From Oscillospiraceae bacterium (GTDB lineage Bacteria; Bacillota; Clostridia; Oscillospirales; Ruminococcaceae), in contig JAQUYD010000011.1 of the NCBI GenBank assembly GCA_028692035.1, positions 1 through 64,000 of the forward strand: a stretch of 64,000 nt of DNA, written 5' to 3'. Both the position numbers and the translations under genes were made by a program. Positions 19,814-29,946 of the stretch are shown here, one piece after another; within the stretch, counting starts at the first letter, position 1; each line of letters opens with the position of its first letter. Below the pieces are notes generated by a model. That model was not told the origin of the DNA and made no database searches. It saw only the letters and a program-made list of their open reading frames with translations.

Positions 19814-21994
19814 TTATTGGTTCGCCCGCTCCACCGAAATCACGCCATTGATCCGCTGGAAGGTACTGATAATGTTATTCAGCTGTTCCAAATGGGTAAT
19901 TCCAAGGGTGATCTGGATCACAACATGCTTGTCTTTGGTCTCCCTGGCATTGAGCGAGTGAAGGGGGGTCCGCATATTGGCGATGGCGATGCTCACATCC
20001 GCCAGCAGGCCGCTGCGGTCGGCGGCGTAAATCTCCACTGACGATTTGAAAACCGAATCTTTGACATTTTCCGCCCATTCCGCCTGAACCCAGCGTTCTT
20101 TTTGCTCTTCGTCGTTGATGCTGTTGGCCACGTTGACACAATCTCGTTTATGGATGGAAACGCCAAACCCCCGGGTGATAAAGCCCACAATCTCATCTCC
20201 CGGCAAGGGGTTACAGCAGCGGGCAAATTTGACAAGGCAGCCATCTAACCCTTCGACGATTACGCCGCTTTGGGCTTTTCGTTCCTTTTTGGGCCGAATC
20301 AGGGTTTTGTCTAGCTTTTCTTCTTCACTGGTGCGGTAAATCCGCAGATAATCCTCTTTGATCCGTGGCATAATCCTTGATAGCGATACCCCGCCGTATC
20401 CAATCGCCGCCAGAAAATCGTCAATATTGGTAAAATGCTGCCGCTTGGCGATGTCCAGAATATATTCGTTCGACTGTTCTTCGTTCAACGTGATGCTGTT
20501 TCGTTTAAACTCCCGATCCAGCTCTTCCCGGCCTTCCCGAATATTTTCTTCCCGCCGCTCTTTTTTAAACCAGGCGCGGATCTTATTGCGTGCGCCGCTG
20601 GTTTTTACAATCTTGATCCAGTCCCGGCTGGGCCCATGGTTGGCGCTGTTTGATGTGAGAATCTCCACAATATTTCCGGTTTTGACCTCACAATCAATGG
20701 AGACCATCCGCCCGTCAACCTTTGCGCCCACCATCCGGTTGCCGACGGCCGTATGGATGGCATAAGCAAAATCAATGACCGTAGCGCCGGCGGGCAGGCT
20801 GATGACGTCCCCCTTCGGCGTAAAGACAAAAACCTCTTCCGGGGACAAATCGGTTTTGATTGACCGGACCAAATCTTCTATGTCCTCTGATTCCTGTTGC
20901 GCCTCCAACAGTTGGCGCACCCATGCCAGACGTTCGCTGAGCTTATCGTTCCCGCTGACGCCGGCTTTATATTTCCAATGGGCAGCAATGCCGTATTCCG
21001 CTGTATAGTGCATGTCCCAGGTGCGAATTTGCACTTCAAAAGGGATCCCCTCTTTGTCCACAACCGTCGTATGCAGCGATTGGTACATATTGGATTTGGG
21101 CGTTGAGATATAATCCTTAAACCGGTTGGGGATCGGCCGGAACATGTCGTGGATGATTCCTAAAATATTATAGCAGTCAAATACCGTATCCACAATTAAG
21201 CGGATGGCATAAACGTCATAAATCTCTTCAAACGCCCGCCCGTTCATGTACACTTTGCGGTAAATGCCATAGACGCTTTTGACGCGCCCTTCAATATACA
21301 CGTTTTTATGCTCCTGAGTCACGCGTTCACGGATTTTTTCCTGCATCCGGTTCAAGAACGCTGTGCGCTCCTCTTTTTTCAGCGCCAGCGTTTTTTCAAT
21401 CTCGTCGTAAGCGATGCCGTCCAAGCACCGCAAAGACAAATCCTCCAACTCCTCTTTGATCCCGCGAATACCCAGCCTATGTGCCAACGGCGCATAGACC
21501 TCCATCGTTTCCAACGCTTTATCCCGGCGCTTTTGCTCCGGCATACAATCAATCGTGCGCATATTATGCAACCGGTCGGCCAGTTTGATAATGACCACCC
21601 GCACATCCTGGGCCATGGCCAAAAGCATCTTGCGGATATTTTCCGCCTGCTGTTCTTCCCGAGAGGAAAAAGGGATCTTGCCCAATTTGGTGACCCCATC
21701 CACCAATAACGCAACTTCCTGTCCAAAATCCCGCGAAATCTCTTCCAGGGTGATTGGGGTATCCTCCACCACATCGTGCAATAGAGCCGCCACAATGGTT
21801 TCCGTATCCATTCCCAGAGAGACCAAAATAGAGGCAACATTCAGCGGATGGATAATATAAGGTTCTCCCGAAACACGCAGTTGTCCCCCGTGCGCCTGGT
21901 TCGCCATTTCATAAGCGCGCTGAATCTCTACCAGATCAAGCTGCTTCCCGCTGTTTTGAATTTGCTCTCTAAGGTCGTCAAAGGTACTAAGCAT
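19814..21994 (-). CDS. relA: bifunctional (p)ppGpp synthetase/hydrolase
   Basis: A 726-residue Rel protein controlling the stringent response. Domain order: HD hydrolase with an intact ALLHDVVEDTP motif (about 70), synthetase with RLIVDTVFDCYNILGIIH and KDYISTPKSNMYQSLHT (about 260-310), TGS (VFTPKGDVISLPAGATVIDFAY, about 395), then zinc-finger-like CCNPLPGDEI and C-terminal ACT. Both catalytic halves look functional. Its ATG follows the recJ stop directly, with GAGGT as the ribosome site. Confidence 0.97.
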   Translation of the reverse strand: MLSTFDDLREQIQNSGKQLDLVEIQRAYEMANQAHGGQLRVSGEPYIIHPLNVASILVSLGMDTETIVAALLHDVVEDTPITLEEISRDFGQEVALLVDGVTKLGKIPFSSREEQQAENIRKMLLAMAQDVRVVIIKLADRLHNMRTIDCMPEQKRRDKALETMEVYAPLAHRLGIRGIKEELEDLSLRCLDGIAYDEIEKTLALKKEERTAFLNRMQEKIRERVTQEHKNVYIEGRVKSVYGIYRKVYMNGRAFEEIYDVYAIRLIVDTVFDCYNILGIIHDMFRPIPNRFKDYISTPKSNMYQSLHTTVVDKEGIPFEVQIRTWDMHYTAEYGIAAHWKYKAGVSGNDKLSERLAWVRQLLEAQQESEDIEDLVRSIKTDLSPEEVFVFTPKGDVISLPAGATVIDFAYAIHTAVGNRMVGAKVDGRMVSIDCEVKTGNIVEILTSNSANHGPSRDWIKIVKTSGARNKIRAWFKKERREENIREGREELDREFKRNSITLNEEQSNEYILDIAKRQHFTNIDDFLAAIGYGGVSLSRIMPRIKEDYLRIYRTSEEEKLDKTLIRPKKERKAQSGVIVEGLDGCLVKFARCCNPLPGDEIVGFITRGFGVSIHKRDCVNVANSINDEEQKERWVQAEWAENVKDSVFKSSVEIYAADRSGLLADVSIAIANMRTPLHSLNARETKDKHVVIQITLGITHLEQLNNIISTFQRINGVISVERANQ

Positions 21995-24052
21995 TCAGTT
22001 TACCTCTTTTATTTGATGAAGTTTCTTCATAATCGGCGATTGCTCCAGATCCGTTTTTCCCTTCACCGGCGCCACCGAAAAGCAAAAACCCCGTTTTTCC
22101 CTTGTAATCTTAACCAACCCGCGCTCCTCTAAAATTTCTAATCCCAGCCGAAAAGAACAGTAATTTTCCTGCTTCGCCCCTACACGGGCAAATAATCCCT
22201 CATAATCGCCGCTAAACGGGCTACGATCCCGCAGGGCCCGGTACAATTCCGCAATGCTAGCCCTGTCTGGAATCGACCGGGTGGCGGAATCCTCCAAAAA
22301 AGCCTCTCCGCGATAAAAGCGGTCATATTGCTCCCGCCCTTCAAAATAGCCGTCCTGCTCAAAATTGGATAACCGGATATCCTTTATTTTAACAGATAGC
22401 TGCTCCTGTCCCTGATAAACGCCGATATCGCAATTGGCGGCAATGTCCACCGTTTCCCCGATTTGGTAATGAAAGCTTTCCGGCGGCATGTTAAAATATA
22501 CCGCATAAAACGGTTTCTCCTTTTGAGAGAGTTTTAGCCGCAGGTGTTTTCCAGCGCCCATTACATAGATTCCCTCAAGCCGGCACTGTTCATACAAAAA
22601 GACAGGTGGTTCGTTGGACGCGCCAAAAGGCTCCAATACCTGTAACGCCTTTAAAACCGGCACCGTCACTTCTTGGACCGACACGGATCGGTCGATTTGC
22701 AGCTGTGCTTGCGGCATATATTCATACATCTGCGCCGCCGCTTGCTGCATCTGCGTGCAAAATACTTCATACTGCTCCTGCTGTAAGCTCAATCCTGCCG
22801 CCGCCGGGTGCCCACCATACTGATCCAGCAACTCGTGGCAGCGGCTGATACAACCGATCAAATCAAACCCGTCTACACTGCGCCCGGAACCGCGCAGCTC
22901 TCCTTCCTCTTCGCAAAACAGGATACATGGTTTTCCGAACTTCTCCACAACCCTGGCACAAACGATCCCGATCACGCCCGGGTGCCATCCCTGCCCCGCG
23001 ATGAGCAATACTCTCTGGTACAGAAGTTCCGGATTTTTTTGAATATAAATTGCCACATCCTTTAAAATCGCCGCTTCCAAAGCCTGTCGTTCTTTATTGT
23101 AGCCACAAATCTCTTCCACCAGTACCACTGCAGCTTCTTCTTCCTCGCACAAAAGCAAATCCATCGCTTTTTCCACGCGGCCAAGCCGCCCCGCCGCATT
23201 AATCCGCGGCGCCAGGACAAATGCGATCGATGTCGCAGTCAACGCTTTTTCTGCCAAACCGCAGGCGGAAATCAACGCGGCCAATCCCACATTTTGGGTG
23301 TGCCGCAAACTTTCCAGCCCATGGCGCACAATGCAGCGATTTTCCCCCTGCAGGGCCACTACGTCGGCAACCGTGCCCAGCGCTACCAAATCCGAATAAT
23401 ACTCTAGCATTTCCCCGCCGTCGTCCTGTTCCAGCGCGCACACCAGCTTAAAGGCCACGCCTACGCCGGCCAACTCTCGGAAAACTTCGTCTTGGTCCCG
23501 TCGGTGGGGGTTTACCACCGCTGTACAGTCCGGCAGTTCCTCCCTTGGCTGATGATGGTCGGTGACCACCACATCCATCCCCAAACGCACAGCGTAAGCG
23601 ATCTCGTTAATAGCGGAGATGCCATTGTCCACAGTGATGACCAATTGTGTGCCCTTGGACGCAATGGCGCTCAACGCCCCCATATTCATGCCGTATCCTT
23701 CCTGATCCCGGTCAGGAATATAGAAAAACACATCTGCGCCGACATTTTGCAAATAGGTATACAGCAAAACCGTCGACGTGATGCCGTCGCAGTCATAATC
23801 GCCATAAATACAGATTTTCTGCCCCTCTTCCAGCGCCTCTTGAATACGCGCCACCGCTTTGTCCATATCTTTCAGAAGAAAAGGGTCTGCCAGCAATTCC
23901 TTTCCATCCAGAAAATCGCGGGCCGCTTGCGGATCTGTAACGCCACGCACCGCCAACAAATGCGCTACCAAAGGAGGGATCTGCGTTTGACAGAGCAATT
24001 CCACCGCCGCTTTCGGGGGCGACGCCAGTTGCCATTGTCTCATCGGTATCAC
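21995..24052 (-). CDS. recJ: single-stranded-DNA exonuclease RecJ
   Basis: A 685-residue 5'-3' exonuclease used in repair and recombination. DHH-family motifs are clear: YGDYDCDGITSTVLL (about 87), VVTDHHQPREELPD (about 155), and the DHHA1 motif GGHPAAAGLSL (about 415), followed by an OB-like domain and a C-terminal extension. The start is GTG at 24052 with GAGGAAAGG eight bases upstream; an ATG three codons later has poorer spacing. It heads the recJ-rel-dtd-MBL-hemZ unit. Confidence 0.95.
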   Translation of the reverse strand: MIPMRQWQLASPPKAAVELLCQTQIPPLVAHLLAVRGVTDPQAARDFLDGKELLADPFLLKDMDKAVARIQEALEEGQKICIYGDYDCDGITSTVLLYTYLQNVGADVFFYIPDRDQEGYGMNMGALSAIASKGTQLVITVDNGISAINEIAYAVRLGMDVVVTDHHQPREELPDCTAVVNPHRRDQDEVFRELAGVGVAFKLVCALEQDDGGEMLEYYSDLVALGTVADVVALQGENRCIVRHGLESLRHTQNVGLAALISACGLAEKALTATSIAFVLAPRINAAGRLGRVEKAMDLLLCEEEEAAVVLVEEICGYNKERQALEAAILKDVAIYIQKNPELLYQRVLLIAGQGWHPGVIGIVCARVVEKFGKPCILFCEEEGELRGSGRSVDGFDLIGCISRCHELLDQYGGHPAAAGLSLQQEQYEVFCTQMQQAAAQMYEYMPQAQLQIDRSVSVQEVTVPVLKALQVLEPFGASNEPPVFLYEQCRLEGIYVMGAGKHLRLKLSQKEKPFYAVYFNMPPESFHYQIGETVDIAANCDIGVYQGQEQLSVKIKDIRLSNFEQDGYFEGREQYDRFYRGEAFLEDSATRSIPDRASIAELYRALRDRSPFSGDYEGLFARVGAKQENYCSFRLGLEILEERGLVKITREKRGFCFSVAPVKGKTDLEQSPIMKKLHQIKEVN

Positions 24053-24083
24053 GGCCCTTTCCTCTTTAATAGTATAATGGAAT

Positions 24084-24112
24084 ATTTTATCACGTTATTG
24101 GTGAAAATTCAA
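24084..24112 (-). promoter_or_regulatory. sigma-A promoter upstream of recJ
   Basis: On the minus strand, TTGAAT (24107-24112) and TAAAAT (24084-24089) are separated by 17 bases, about 32 bases before the GTG start. Five of six positions match in the -10 box and four of six in the -35. Confidence 0.55.
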
Positions 24113-24123
24113 TATTTTCCCTT

Positions 24124-25719
24124 TTATTCCCCAATCGGCGCCCATTGGGCAATCATTTCCTGCGCTACCCGAACGCCATCCACCGCCGCGCTGACAATCC
24201 CACCGGCATATCCGGCTCCTTCCCCGCAAGGGTACAGCCCCTTTAGCGCTGGGGACTGGAAATCCTCTTCCCGTAGAATGCGCACCGGAGATGAAGTCCG
24301 GGTTTCCACTCCGGTTAAAAAGGCATTGGAACCAGAAAAACCTGGGATCCGCCGCTCAAATTTGCGCAAACCGGTACCCAACATCCGGGAAACCGAATCC
24401 GGAAACAGCATTTCCAACCGGTAAGGCTCCACGCCCAGCGCATAAGAAGGTTCCAGCGAATCGGGCATAGCGGGTGCGCTCTGGTCGAGAAAGCTTTTTG
24501 CCGTCTGTCCGGGCGCCATATAGTGCCCGCCGCCCGCCGCAAAAGCCGCCTGTTCCAGCCGCCGCTGGAACGCGATCCCATCCTCTGGGTTGGAGCCAAA
24601 ATCTTTTCCATCCACTGATACAACCAGCGCCGCATTCGCATTTTTCCCGTTTCGAGCATATTCGCTCATGCCGTTGGTCACCACCGACTCTGGCTCGGAG
24701 GCGGAGGGTACGACCACTCCGCCGGGGCACATACAAAAAGTATAAACCCCCCGTTCCCCTTCCCTGTGGGACAACTGATACTCACCCTTATCCAAAGCGG
24801 GATGGCCCGCAAATTTCCCATAAAGCCCCTGGTCGACAGCCGATTGTAGCTGCTCGATGCGCACCCCAACCGAGAATGCCTTGGCGATCATAGGGATTTG
24901 GCGCTTCATCAGCATTTGAAAGGTGTCCCTGGCGCTATGTCCCACGGCCAGGACCAGTTGGCGGCAGGGTAGTTCCTGCCCGCCCACCCGAATGCCGGTT
25001 AATCTCCCGTCCCGGATCAACAGGTCTTCCGCCTGTGCGCCAAATCGAATTTCTCCACCCAACCGTTCAATTTCGCGCCGGATATTTTTGACCACCGCCC
25101 GCAGATGATCTGTGCCAATGTGAGGTTTTGCACGCCGCATGGTCTCCGCTGGCGCCCCAAAATGCGCCAATTGCTCCATCACATAACCGCATCTGGGATC
25201 ATGGATGCGGGTCGTCAGCTTTCCGTCCGAAAAAGTCCCGGCGCCGCCTTCGCCAAACTGCACATTCGTCTGCTCATCCAAAATGCCGGATTGCCAAAAC
25301 CCCTCCACCGCGCGAACCCGCGCGTCTACATCCAGCCCCCGTTCCAGCACCAACGGCCGGTAACCATACTGGGCTAACAAAAGCGCTGCAAACATCCCCG
25401 CGGGGCCAAAACCCACAATCACCGGCCGCTGTTCCATCCGGCGGGTACCGCGGGAAATCTCCAACGCGCTTTTCTGGCGCAGAGCGCCGTTTGCAAGATT
25501 TGCTTGGTGCAAAGCCCTTTCCTCGTCGGACAAAAGCTCGATTCCCACTGAATAAACAATTTTGATATGATCCGGGTGCCGCGCGTCAACCGAACTTTTG
25601 ACTGGATAAATGGCCGCGACATCCTGCGGACGAACTTTGAGCTGTTTTTGTGCCAGCTGGGCCGCCTTTTCAAAAGGATCATCCAATTCCACCTGGATCC
25701 CCGATAAAACGATTGCCAA
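24124..25719 (-). CDS. uncharacterised FAD-dependent dehydrogenase (COG2509-like)
   Basis: A 531-residue flavoprotein. The dinucleotide-binding motif is VIVGFGPAGMFAALLLAQYG (about 100-120), followed by the family signature NVQFGEGGAGTFSDGKLTTR and the C-terminal YPCGEGAGYAGGIVSAAVDG. The reaction is unknown. Residues 1-90 form an N-terminal domain typical of this group. The start is TTG at 25719 with AAGGGG upstream; the nearby ATG is out of frame. It is probably monocistronic. Confidence 0.87.
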   Translation of the reverse strand: MAIVLSGIQVELDDPFEKAAQLAQKQLKVRPQDVAAIYPVKSSVDARHPDHIKIVYSVGIELLSDEERALHQANLANGALRQKSALEISRGTRRMEQRPVIVGFGPAGMFAALLLAQYGYRPLVLERGLDVDARVRAVEGFWQSGILDEQTNVQFGEGGAGTFSDGKLTTRIHDPRCGYVMEQLAHFGAPAETMRRAKPHIGTDHLRAVVKNIRREIERLGGEIRFGAQAEDLLIRDGRLTGIRVGGQELPCRQLVLAVGHSARDTFQMLMKRQIPMIAKAFSVGVRIEQLQSAVDQGLYGKFAGHPALDKGEYQLSHREGERGVYTFCMCPGGVVVPSASEPESVVTNGMSEYARNGKNANAALVVSVDGKDFGSNPEDGIAFQRRLEQAAFAAGGGHYMAPGQTAKSFLDQSAPAMPDSLEPSYALGVEPYRLEMLFPDSVSRMLGTGLRKFERRIPGFSGSNAFLTGVETRTSSPVRILREEDFQSPALKGLYPCGEGAGYAGGIVSAAVDGVRVAQEMIAQWAPIGE

Positions 25720-25740
25720 TTTCCATTCCCCTTTTCATAA

Positions 25741-25775
25741 AGAAACCGCCTGAACAGCAGGGTTCAGGCGGTTCT
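25741..25775 (-). terminator. rho-independent terminator of cdaA-cdaR
   Basis: A perfect 12-bp stem (AACCGCCTGAAC, 25744-25755, with 25762-25773) lies 20 bases past the cdaR stop, with TTTCTTT following on the minus strand. Confidence 0.8.
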
Positions 25776-25794
25776 GCCCAATCATTGAGCCATA

Positions 25795-27060
25795 TTAGTC
25801 TTTTTCACTGATCACAACGACAGCCGTATAATCTCCCACAGCCCAAACAAGGTTTTTCGCCGGTGCTGTAATCGTCACCGCCGTTTTGAACTGGCCGGTT
25901 TCCACCGCGCGCTTGCTTAGGTCAACCTGGGCCACCAGGTCATCCGAGGTCATGGTCCCCAGTACAGATGCCGGTCCAATGATCCTTACTTTGCTGATTC
26001 TTCCTGTGAGAAGGCTCGCGTCGTAATTGGTCGGGATATTCAAAAGCGAAAGATTCGTAACGGTAAACTCTTTCGCCGTCATTTCTGTCCAATCAAAAGT
26101 GACCGTTACCGTTTCCATATGAGCAACATTGGTAAAGTTCTCTGGCAGTTCTACATCAAACGTGTAACTGCTCTCCAAATCCAACGTTTTAAAATCGATA
26201 TAGCCCAAAATAATTTCGCTGTATTTGCCAATCTCGTCTACTGGGCCCGCCACGGTAATCGTTTCATTTGATATGGTATAATGCAGCGCGTCCAGATTAA
26301 AATTATCCGGCGCGTTTAGAAAATTCACCTTAACCGGAAGGTCGATCGTCTTTAAAATCGGCACGGTCACCTCCGCCTGCTTGGCGTCCATTGTCAACTC
26401 TGACGCGTCGATCTCATTTCCGTCTTTATCCAGCAGAATAATGTCCGAAGTAAATACGGTGGTCTCTGTCAGGCTACCCTCATGATCGACCGTTACCACG
26501 CATTTTGCAATCTTGGCGATGTCGGTATCCGGCCCAGTCACTGACACCTGCGTTGGATTGATGACCGCTTCTTCCATCAGATATCCCTCTTCCGGAACGA
26601 CCAGATTTTCCATGACCAGATCGACATTGAATTTTTTTGTAACCATCCGGTCGAATTTCAGATTGATCGTGGACGGGGAAATCGCTGAAATGGTAAAATC
26701 TTTTCCGGATATATTTTCCGCCACCAAAGGCAGCGAAAAACTACCTGCGCCATTTACTGAGCTGAGGTCCACCGAAACCGCAATATCCTCCGCGCTGATG
26801 CTGCCGACCACCAGCCGCTGCCCTTCGATGGTCACATCCACAAACAGGCCATCCGCCCCGATGCTGGTAAGCCCCATTCGGGTGATAAAGGATGTTTGGT
26901 TGTCCATCGTAACCGGGATCTCTTTGATTTCCCGGGGAATGTCCGTTTTCATGTTCGTCGCCACTAAAACCCAGATAATGCAGGCGATAAGCAGCGAAAG
27001 CACCTTAAAAAAGGTGTTGTTCTGCCAAATGGATTCCAGGTGGAATTTGGGAATTTTCAT
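25795..27060 (-). CDS. cdaR: c-di-AMP cyclase regulator CdaR (YbbR-repeat protein)
   Basis: A 421-residue protein with an N-terminal membrane anchor (about residues 20-38, VLSLLIACIIWVLVATNM). Four extracytoplasmic YbbR repeats follow, at roughly 55-130, 140-220, 230-310 and 325-415. CdaR binds CdaA and tunes c-di-AMP synthesis. The start is the ATG at 27060, overlapping cdaA by four bases (ATGA). An upstream TTG is rejected because it would bury the GGAGGG site. Confidence 0.93.
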   Translation of the reverse strand: MKIPKFHLESIWQNNTFFKVLSLLIACIIWVLVATNMKTDIPREIKEIPVTMDNQTSFITRMGLTSIGADGLFVDVTIEGQRLVVGSISAEDIAVSVDLSSVNGAGSFSLPLVAENISGKDFTISAISPSTINLKFDRMVTKKFNVDLVMENLVVPEEGYLMEEAVINPTQVSVTGPDTDIAKIAKCVVTVDHEGSLTETTVFTSDIILLDKDGNEIDASELTMDAKQAEVTVPILKTIDLPVKVNFLNAPDNFNLDALHYTISNETITVAGPVDEIGKYSEIILGYIDFKTLDLESSYTFDVELPENFTNVAHMETVTVTFDWTEMTAKEFTVTNLSLLNIPTNYDASLLTGRISKVRIIGPASVLGTMTSDDLVAQVDLSKRAVETGQFKTAVTITAPAKNLVWAVGDYTAVVVISEKD

Positions 27061-27917
27061 TTTGTGATCGCCCTCCAAAATCCTGGCTTTTTCTCTTCTG
27101 CCTTTTTCTCAGACAAAAGCGTTTTCTCCAACAGTTCCCGCAGCATTTCCGCGTCGTAACCACGCGTGAGCTTGCCGTCCAGCGCCACCGAAATCACACC
27201 GTTTTCCTCTGAAACAACAATGACGAGCGCATCGGAATTTTCGCTCATGCCCAACGCCGCCCGGTGCCGGGTTCCCAGTTGCTTGCTGATATCATAGTTG
27301 TCAGAGAGGGGCAAAAAGCAACCGGCCGCATACAGCTTGCCGTCCCGCAGGATCATGGCGCCGTCGTGCAGCGGAGAATTGTGAAAAAAGATATTGCCGA
27401 TCAGTTCCATGCTGGGAACAGAATCGATAACCGTGCCGGTTTTGATAATCTCGCCCAGGCGGGATTTCCGCTCGATCACCATCAGCGCGCCGGTTTTTTG
27501 GCGGGACAGGATCGGTGCCGCTTCACAGATTGCAGAAACCGCCACCTTCCATTGGTGATCCACCGACTTTTCTTCTGGGTGAGAGAATAGGTCCAGCTTG
27601 GAAATACGGCTTCTCCCGACCCGCTCCAATGCAGTGCGCAATTCCGGCTGGAAGATGACCGCCAACAGAATGAGAGCATTGCTGAACAGATATTGCATCG
27701 CATACTTCATGGTCTGCAACTGCATCCAGTCAGCCAAAAAGTAGGCGATAACCAACGCCAACAACCCTTTAACCAGTTGGCCTGTTCGCGTGACTTTTGC
27801 CCAGGTGATTAGTTTGTAAACCAAAAAAGAAGTGATCAGAATATCCAAAACGTCCGTCGGCCTAAAGCTTTTAACGACGTTTACAAGATTCAGCCATGCA
27901 TCGGAAAAACTAATCAT
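27057..27917 (-). CDS. cdaA: diadenylate cyclase CdaA
   Basis: A 286-residue membrane-bound enzyme that makes c-di-AMP from two ATP. Three N-terminal transmembrane helices (about 20-90) precede the DAC domain with its two signature motifs, LHDGAMIL (DGA) and GTRHRAALG (RHR). The start at 27917 has GGGAGGGG upstream. In many Firmicutes the operon is cdaA-cdaR-glmM. Here a terminator follows cdaR and glmM is absent from the window. Confidence 0.96.
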   Translation of the reverse strand: MISFSDAWLNLVNVVKSFRPTDVLDILITSFLVYKLITWAKVTRTGQLVKGLLALVIAYFLADWMQLQTMKYAMQYLFSNALILLAVIFQPELRTALERVGRSRISKLDLFSHPEEKSVDHQWKVAVSAICEAAPILSRQKTGALMVIERKSRLGEIIKTGTVIDSVPSMELIGNIFFHNSPLHDGAMILRDGKLYAAGCFLPLSDNYDISKQLGTRHRAALGMSENSDALVIVVSEENGVISVALDGKLTRGYDAEMLRELLEKTLLSEKKAEEKKPGFWRAITK

Positions 27918-27962
27918 GCGGTCCCCTCCCGGCTTTCCAAAAATACGCACGGATATGTTTTT

Positions 27963-27990
27963 ATTTTACCACAATCCACAATGAATTCAA
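27963..27990 (-). promoter_or_regulatory. possible promoter of cdaA-cdaR
   Basis: On the minus strand, TTGAAT (27985-27990) and TAAAAT (27963-27968) lie 16 bases apart, about 45 bases before the cdaA start. The spacing is slightly short. Confidence 0.4.
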
Positions 27991-28027
27991 TGGTTGATCT
28001 TTAATTTTTCATTGGCAAAAGGGCTTT

Positions 28028-28504
28028 TTACAACTTTTCCAGCAAGCAGACCGCGTGGGCGGCTACCCCCTCCATTGCGCCAGTAAATCCAAGACCTTCC
28101 TCCGTTGTGGCCTTTACGCTCACCTGCCCACCGTCAACGGCGCACGCGCGGGAGATTTTTTCCTGCATCGCCGGCAGATATGGCGCCAATTTCGGTCTTT
28201 GTGCAATAATCGTGCTATCAATGTTTCCCACCCGGTAGCCCTCTTTTTTGAGCAGGCGAACCACCTCTTCCAGCAGAAGAAGGCTATTGGCGCCAGCATA
28301 CGCCGGATCGTTGTCCGGAAAGTGCTTTCCAATATCGCCCAACGCGGCGGCGCCAAGCAACGCGTCGGCAATCGCATGGAGTAGTACGTCTGCGTCGGAA
28401 TGGCCCAGCAGCCCCATTTCAAACGGGATCTCCACCCCGCCGATCACACATTTTCTCTCTTTTGCAAAACGGTGCACATCGTATCCATGCCCAATCCGAA
28501 CCAT
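28028..28504 (-). CDS. ispF: 2-C-methyl-D-erythritol 2,4-cyclodiphosphate synthase
   Basis: A 158-residue enzyme of the MEP isoprenoid pathway. The zinc site and start [29 protein letters not shown] and the C-terminal [12 protein letters not shown] are all canonical. Two adjacent ATG codons (28507 and 28504) overlap the ispD stop. The second is chosen for better spacing from AGAAGGA, but either is possible. Translation is coupled to ispD. Confidence 0.96.
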   Translation of the reverse strand: MVRIGHGYDVHRFAKERKCVIGGVEIPFEMGLLGHSDADVLLHAIADALLGAAALGDIGKHFPDNDPAYAGANSLLLLEEVVRLLKKEGYRVGNIDSTIIAQRPKLAPYLPAMQEKISRACAVDGGQVSVKATTEEGLGFTGAMEGVAAHAVCLLEKL

Positions 28505-29238
28505 CATTTCAATCCTTCTCCCCATTCGCACCGATAGTCCAGCAGGCCCGCCGCCACCGCCAAATCTTCCGGCGTGGTAATTTTGATGTTGTCGTAAGAT
28601 CCCTTTACCATCTGTACCGGAAGTCCCGCAAATTCCATCAGCTGGCAGTCATCGGTGAATTCCATGCCTGCCGCCAAAGCCTTTTCCACTGCCGCCCCGT
28701 AAGCCGCTTTTGAAAAAACCTGCGGTGTTTGTGCCGCATACAGGCTGCCGCGGTCCGGTGTCCGGACGATCCGGCCCTGTCCATCCACCTGCTTGATGGT
28801 TTCCTTCACCGGCACGCCTAAGGCAGCAGCGCCTGTCTGCCGGGCGGCGGCGATACACGCTTCAATATCCGCTGGCCAAACCAGCGGGCGGGCGCCGTCG
28901 TGGATCGCCACAAACCTGCTTTGGCCGCCGGTTTGGCCGAACCCTTTCAGCACCGATTGCTGCCGGGTCTCGCCGCCGGTCACGATGGTGCGGACCTTGT
29001 TTACCGGATATCCCGAAAGTAGCTGATGTAAAAGGGGAATGGACTCTTCGCGGGTCACTACGATCACCTCGCCTATGGAGGGGCAGGACTCTATTGCCAT
29101 CAGACTCCGGATCAATACCGGTATGTCCCCGATCAAAGCAAACTGTTTATCGATCCCTTCCATCCTGGCGGCGCTCCCTGCGGCAACCACCACCGCAGAT
29201 GTATCCGGCGCCGAACCTCCCCTGCGGCCAGCGAACAT
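28504..29238 (-). CDS. ispD: 2-C-methyl-D-erythritol 4-phosphate cytidylyltransferase
   Basis: A 244-residue enzyme that joins CTP to MEP. The nucleotide-binding start [14 protein letters not shown] (the usual form is AAGxGxRM, so one Gly is replaced), [11 protein letters not shown], the HDGARPLV motif (about 110) and QTPQVF are visible. It forms a two-gene unit with ispF. The N-terminal ten residues before the cytidylyltransferase fold ([10 protein letters not shown]) are not conserved in the family, so the start may be later. Confidence 0.94.
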   Translation of the reverse strand: MFAGRRGGSAPDTSAVVVAAGSAARMEGIDKQFALIGDIPVLIRSLMAIESCPSIGEVIVVTREESIPLLHQLLSGYPVNKVRTIVTGGETRQQSVLKGFGQTGGQSRFVAIHDGARPLVWPADIEACIAAARQTGAAALGVPVKETIKQVDGQGRIVRTPDRGSLYAAQTPQVFSKAAYGAAVEKALAAGMEFTDDCQLMEFAGLPVQMVKGSYDNIKITTPEDLAVAAGLLDYRCEWGEGLK

Positions 29239-29365
29239 AACCGTCCCTCCCTGCGCATATTTTTTAAACTGCTTTTATCATACCTTTGTTTCATTTTAAA
29301 GTAAAGTATTTCCCCGGAAATGCCACCCCGCTTCTTGCCAAGGCTAACGGATCCTGGCAGAAAGA

Positions 29366-29394
29366 AAGCCGGCGGAATCCCAATTCGCCGGCTT
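29366..29394 (-). terminator. rho-independent terminator after carD
   Basis: A 9-bp GC-rich stem (AAGCCGGCG, 29366-29374, with 29386-29394) followed on the minus strand by TTTCTTTC, 15 bases past the carD stop. Confidence 0.75.
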
Positions 29395-29409
29395 GCATCT
29401 TTTTACCTA

Positions 29410-29946
29410 TTAGGCAATCGTCGTTTTTTCAGCCACTTGTACCTGATCCAGAATAAAGGGCAACACCTGTTCCCTGCGGATCTTTAAAACATACGCAAAT
29501 TCCTCATAGAGCATTTTTTCCGCATCTTTCATAAACCGCTCGTCGGTCATGTGTAGCCGGCGGCCCCTTTGCTGCTGCTCTTTCTGGTGCAAATACAGTG
29601 CCTTAATGAGCCGCACCAGCTCTACGCGATCCCCGCGGGCAAGAATTTCCCGGTATTGTTCCTTCCGAATCGTTTCGTCCTCAATCCAAGCGGAATGTTC
29701 ATCCGGCATCGCCTGAATCAGGGCGCGGATTTCTCCTGCCGACAAGATCCTCCGCATTTTGGATACCAGCGTTTCGTTCCCCACCGGCACAAAAATCGTA
29801 GAATCCGGCGTATAGACCGGCTTGAGGATATAGTACTCCTGCCGTTTCCCGCCAAACTTCCGCTGGGTTTGTTCCTCTATTTTACAAATACCATGGACAC
29901 CATACAAAACCGTATCCCCAATCCGATACTGTTGCATTTTGTTCAT
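29410..29946 (-). CDS. CarD family transcription regulator
   Basis: A 178-residue protein with an N-terminal CarD/TRCF RNA-polymerase-interaction domain (YRIGDTVLYGVHGICKIEE, about 5-65) and a helical C-terminal domain rich in Glu and Arg. CarD proteins bind RNA polymerase at promoters and alter open-complex stability. A longer frame exists, but AAAGGAG places the start at 29946, in an ATGA overlap with the upstream Cys-rich gene. Confidence 0.92.
   Translation of the reverse strand: MNKMQQYRIGDTVLYGVHGICKIEEQTQRKFGGKRQEYYILKPVYTPDSTIFVPVGNETLVSKMRRILSAGEIRALIQAMPDEHSAWIEDETIRKEQYREILARGDRVELVRLIKALYLHQKEQQQRGRRLHMTDERFMKDAEKMLYEEFAYVLKIRREQVLPFILDQVQVAEKTTIA

Noticed and set aside
23492-24424. 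Plus-strand open frame of 310 codons
   Set aside because: It lies antisense to recJ and the end of the FAD-dependent dehydrogenase, has no ribosome site, and its product is His/Arg/Pro-rich like other GC-biased shadows.
25795-27060. YbbR repeats as a novel repeat protein
   Set aside because: The repeats and the upstream diadenylate cyclase identify an ordinary CdaR.
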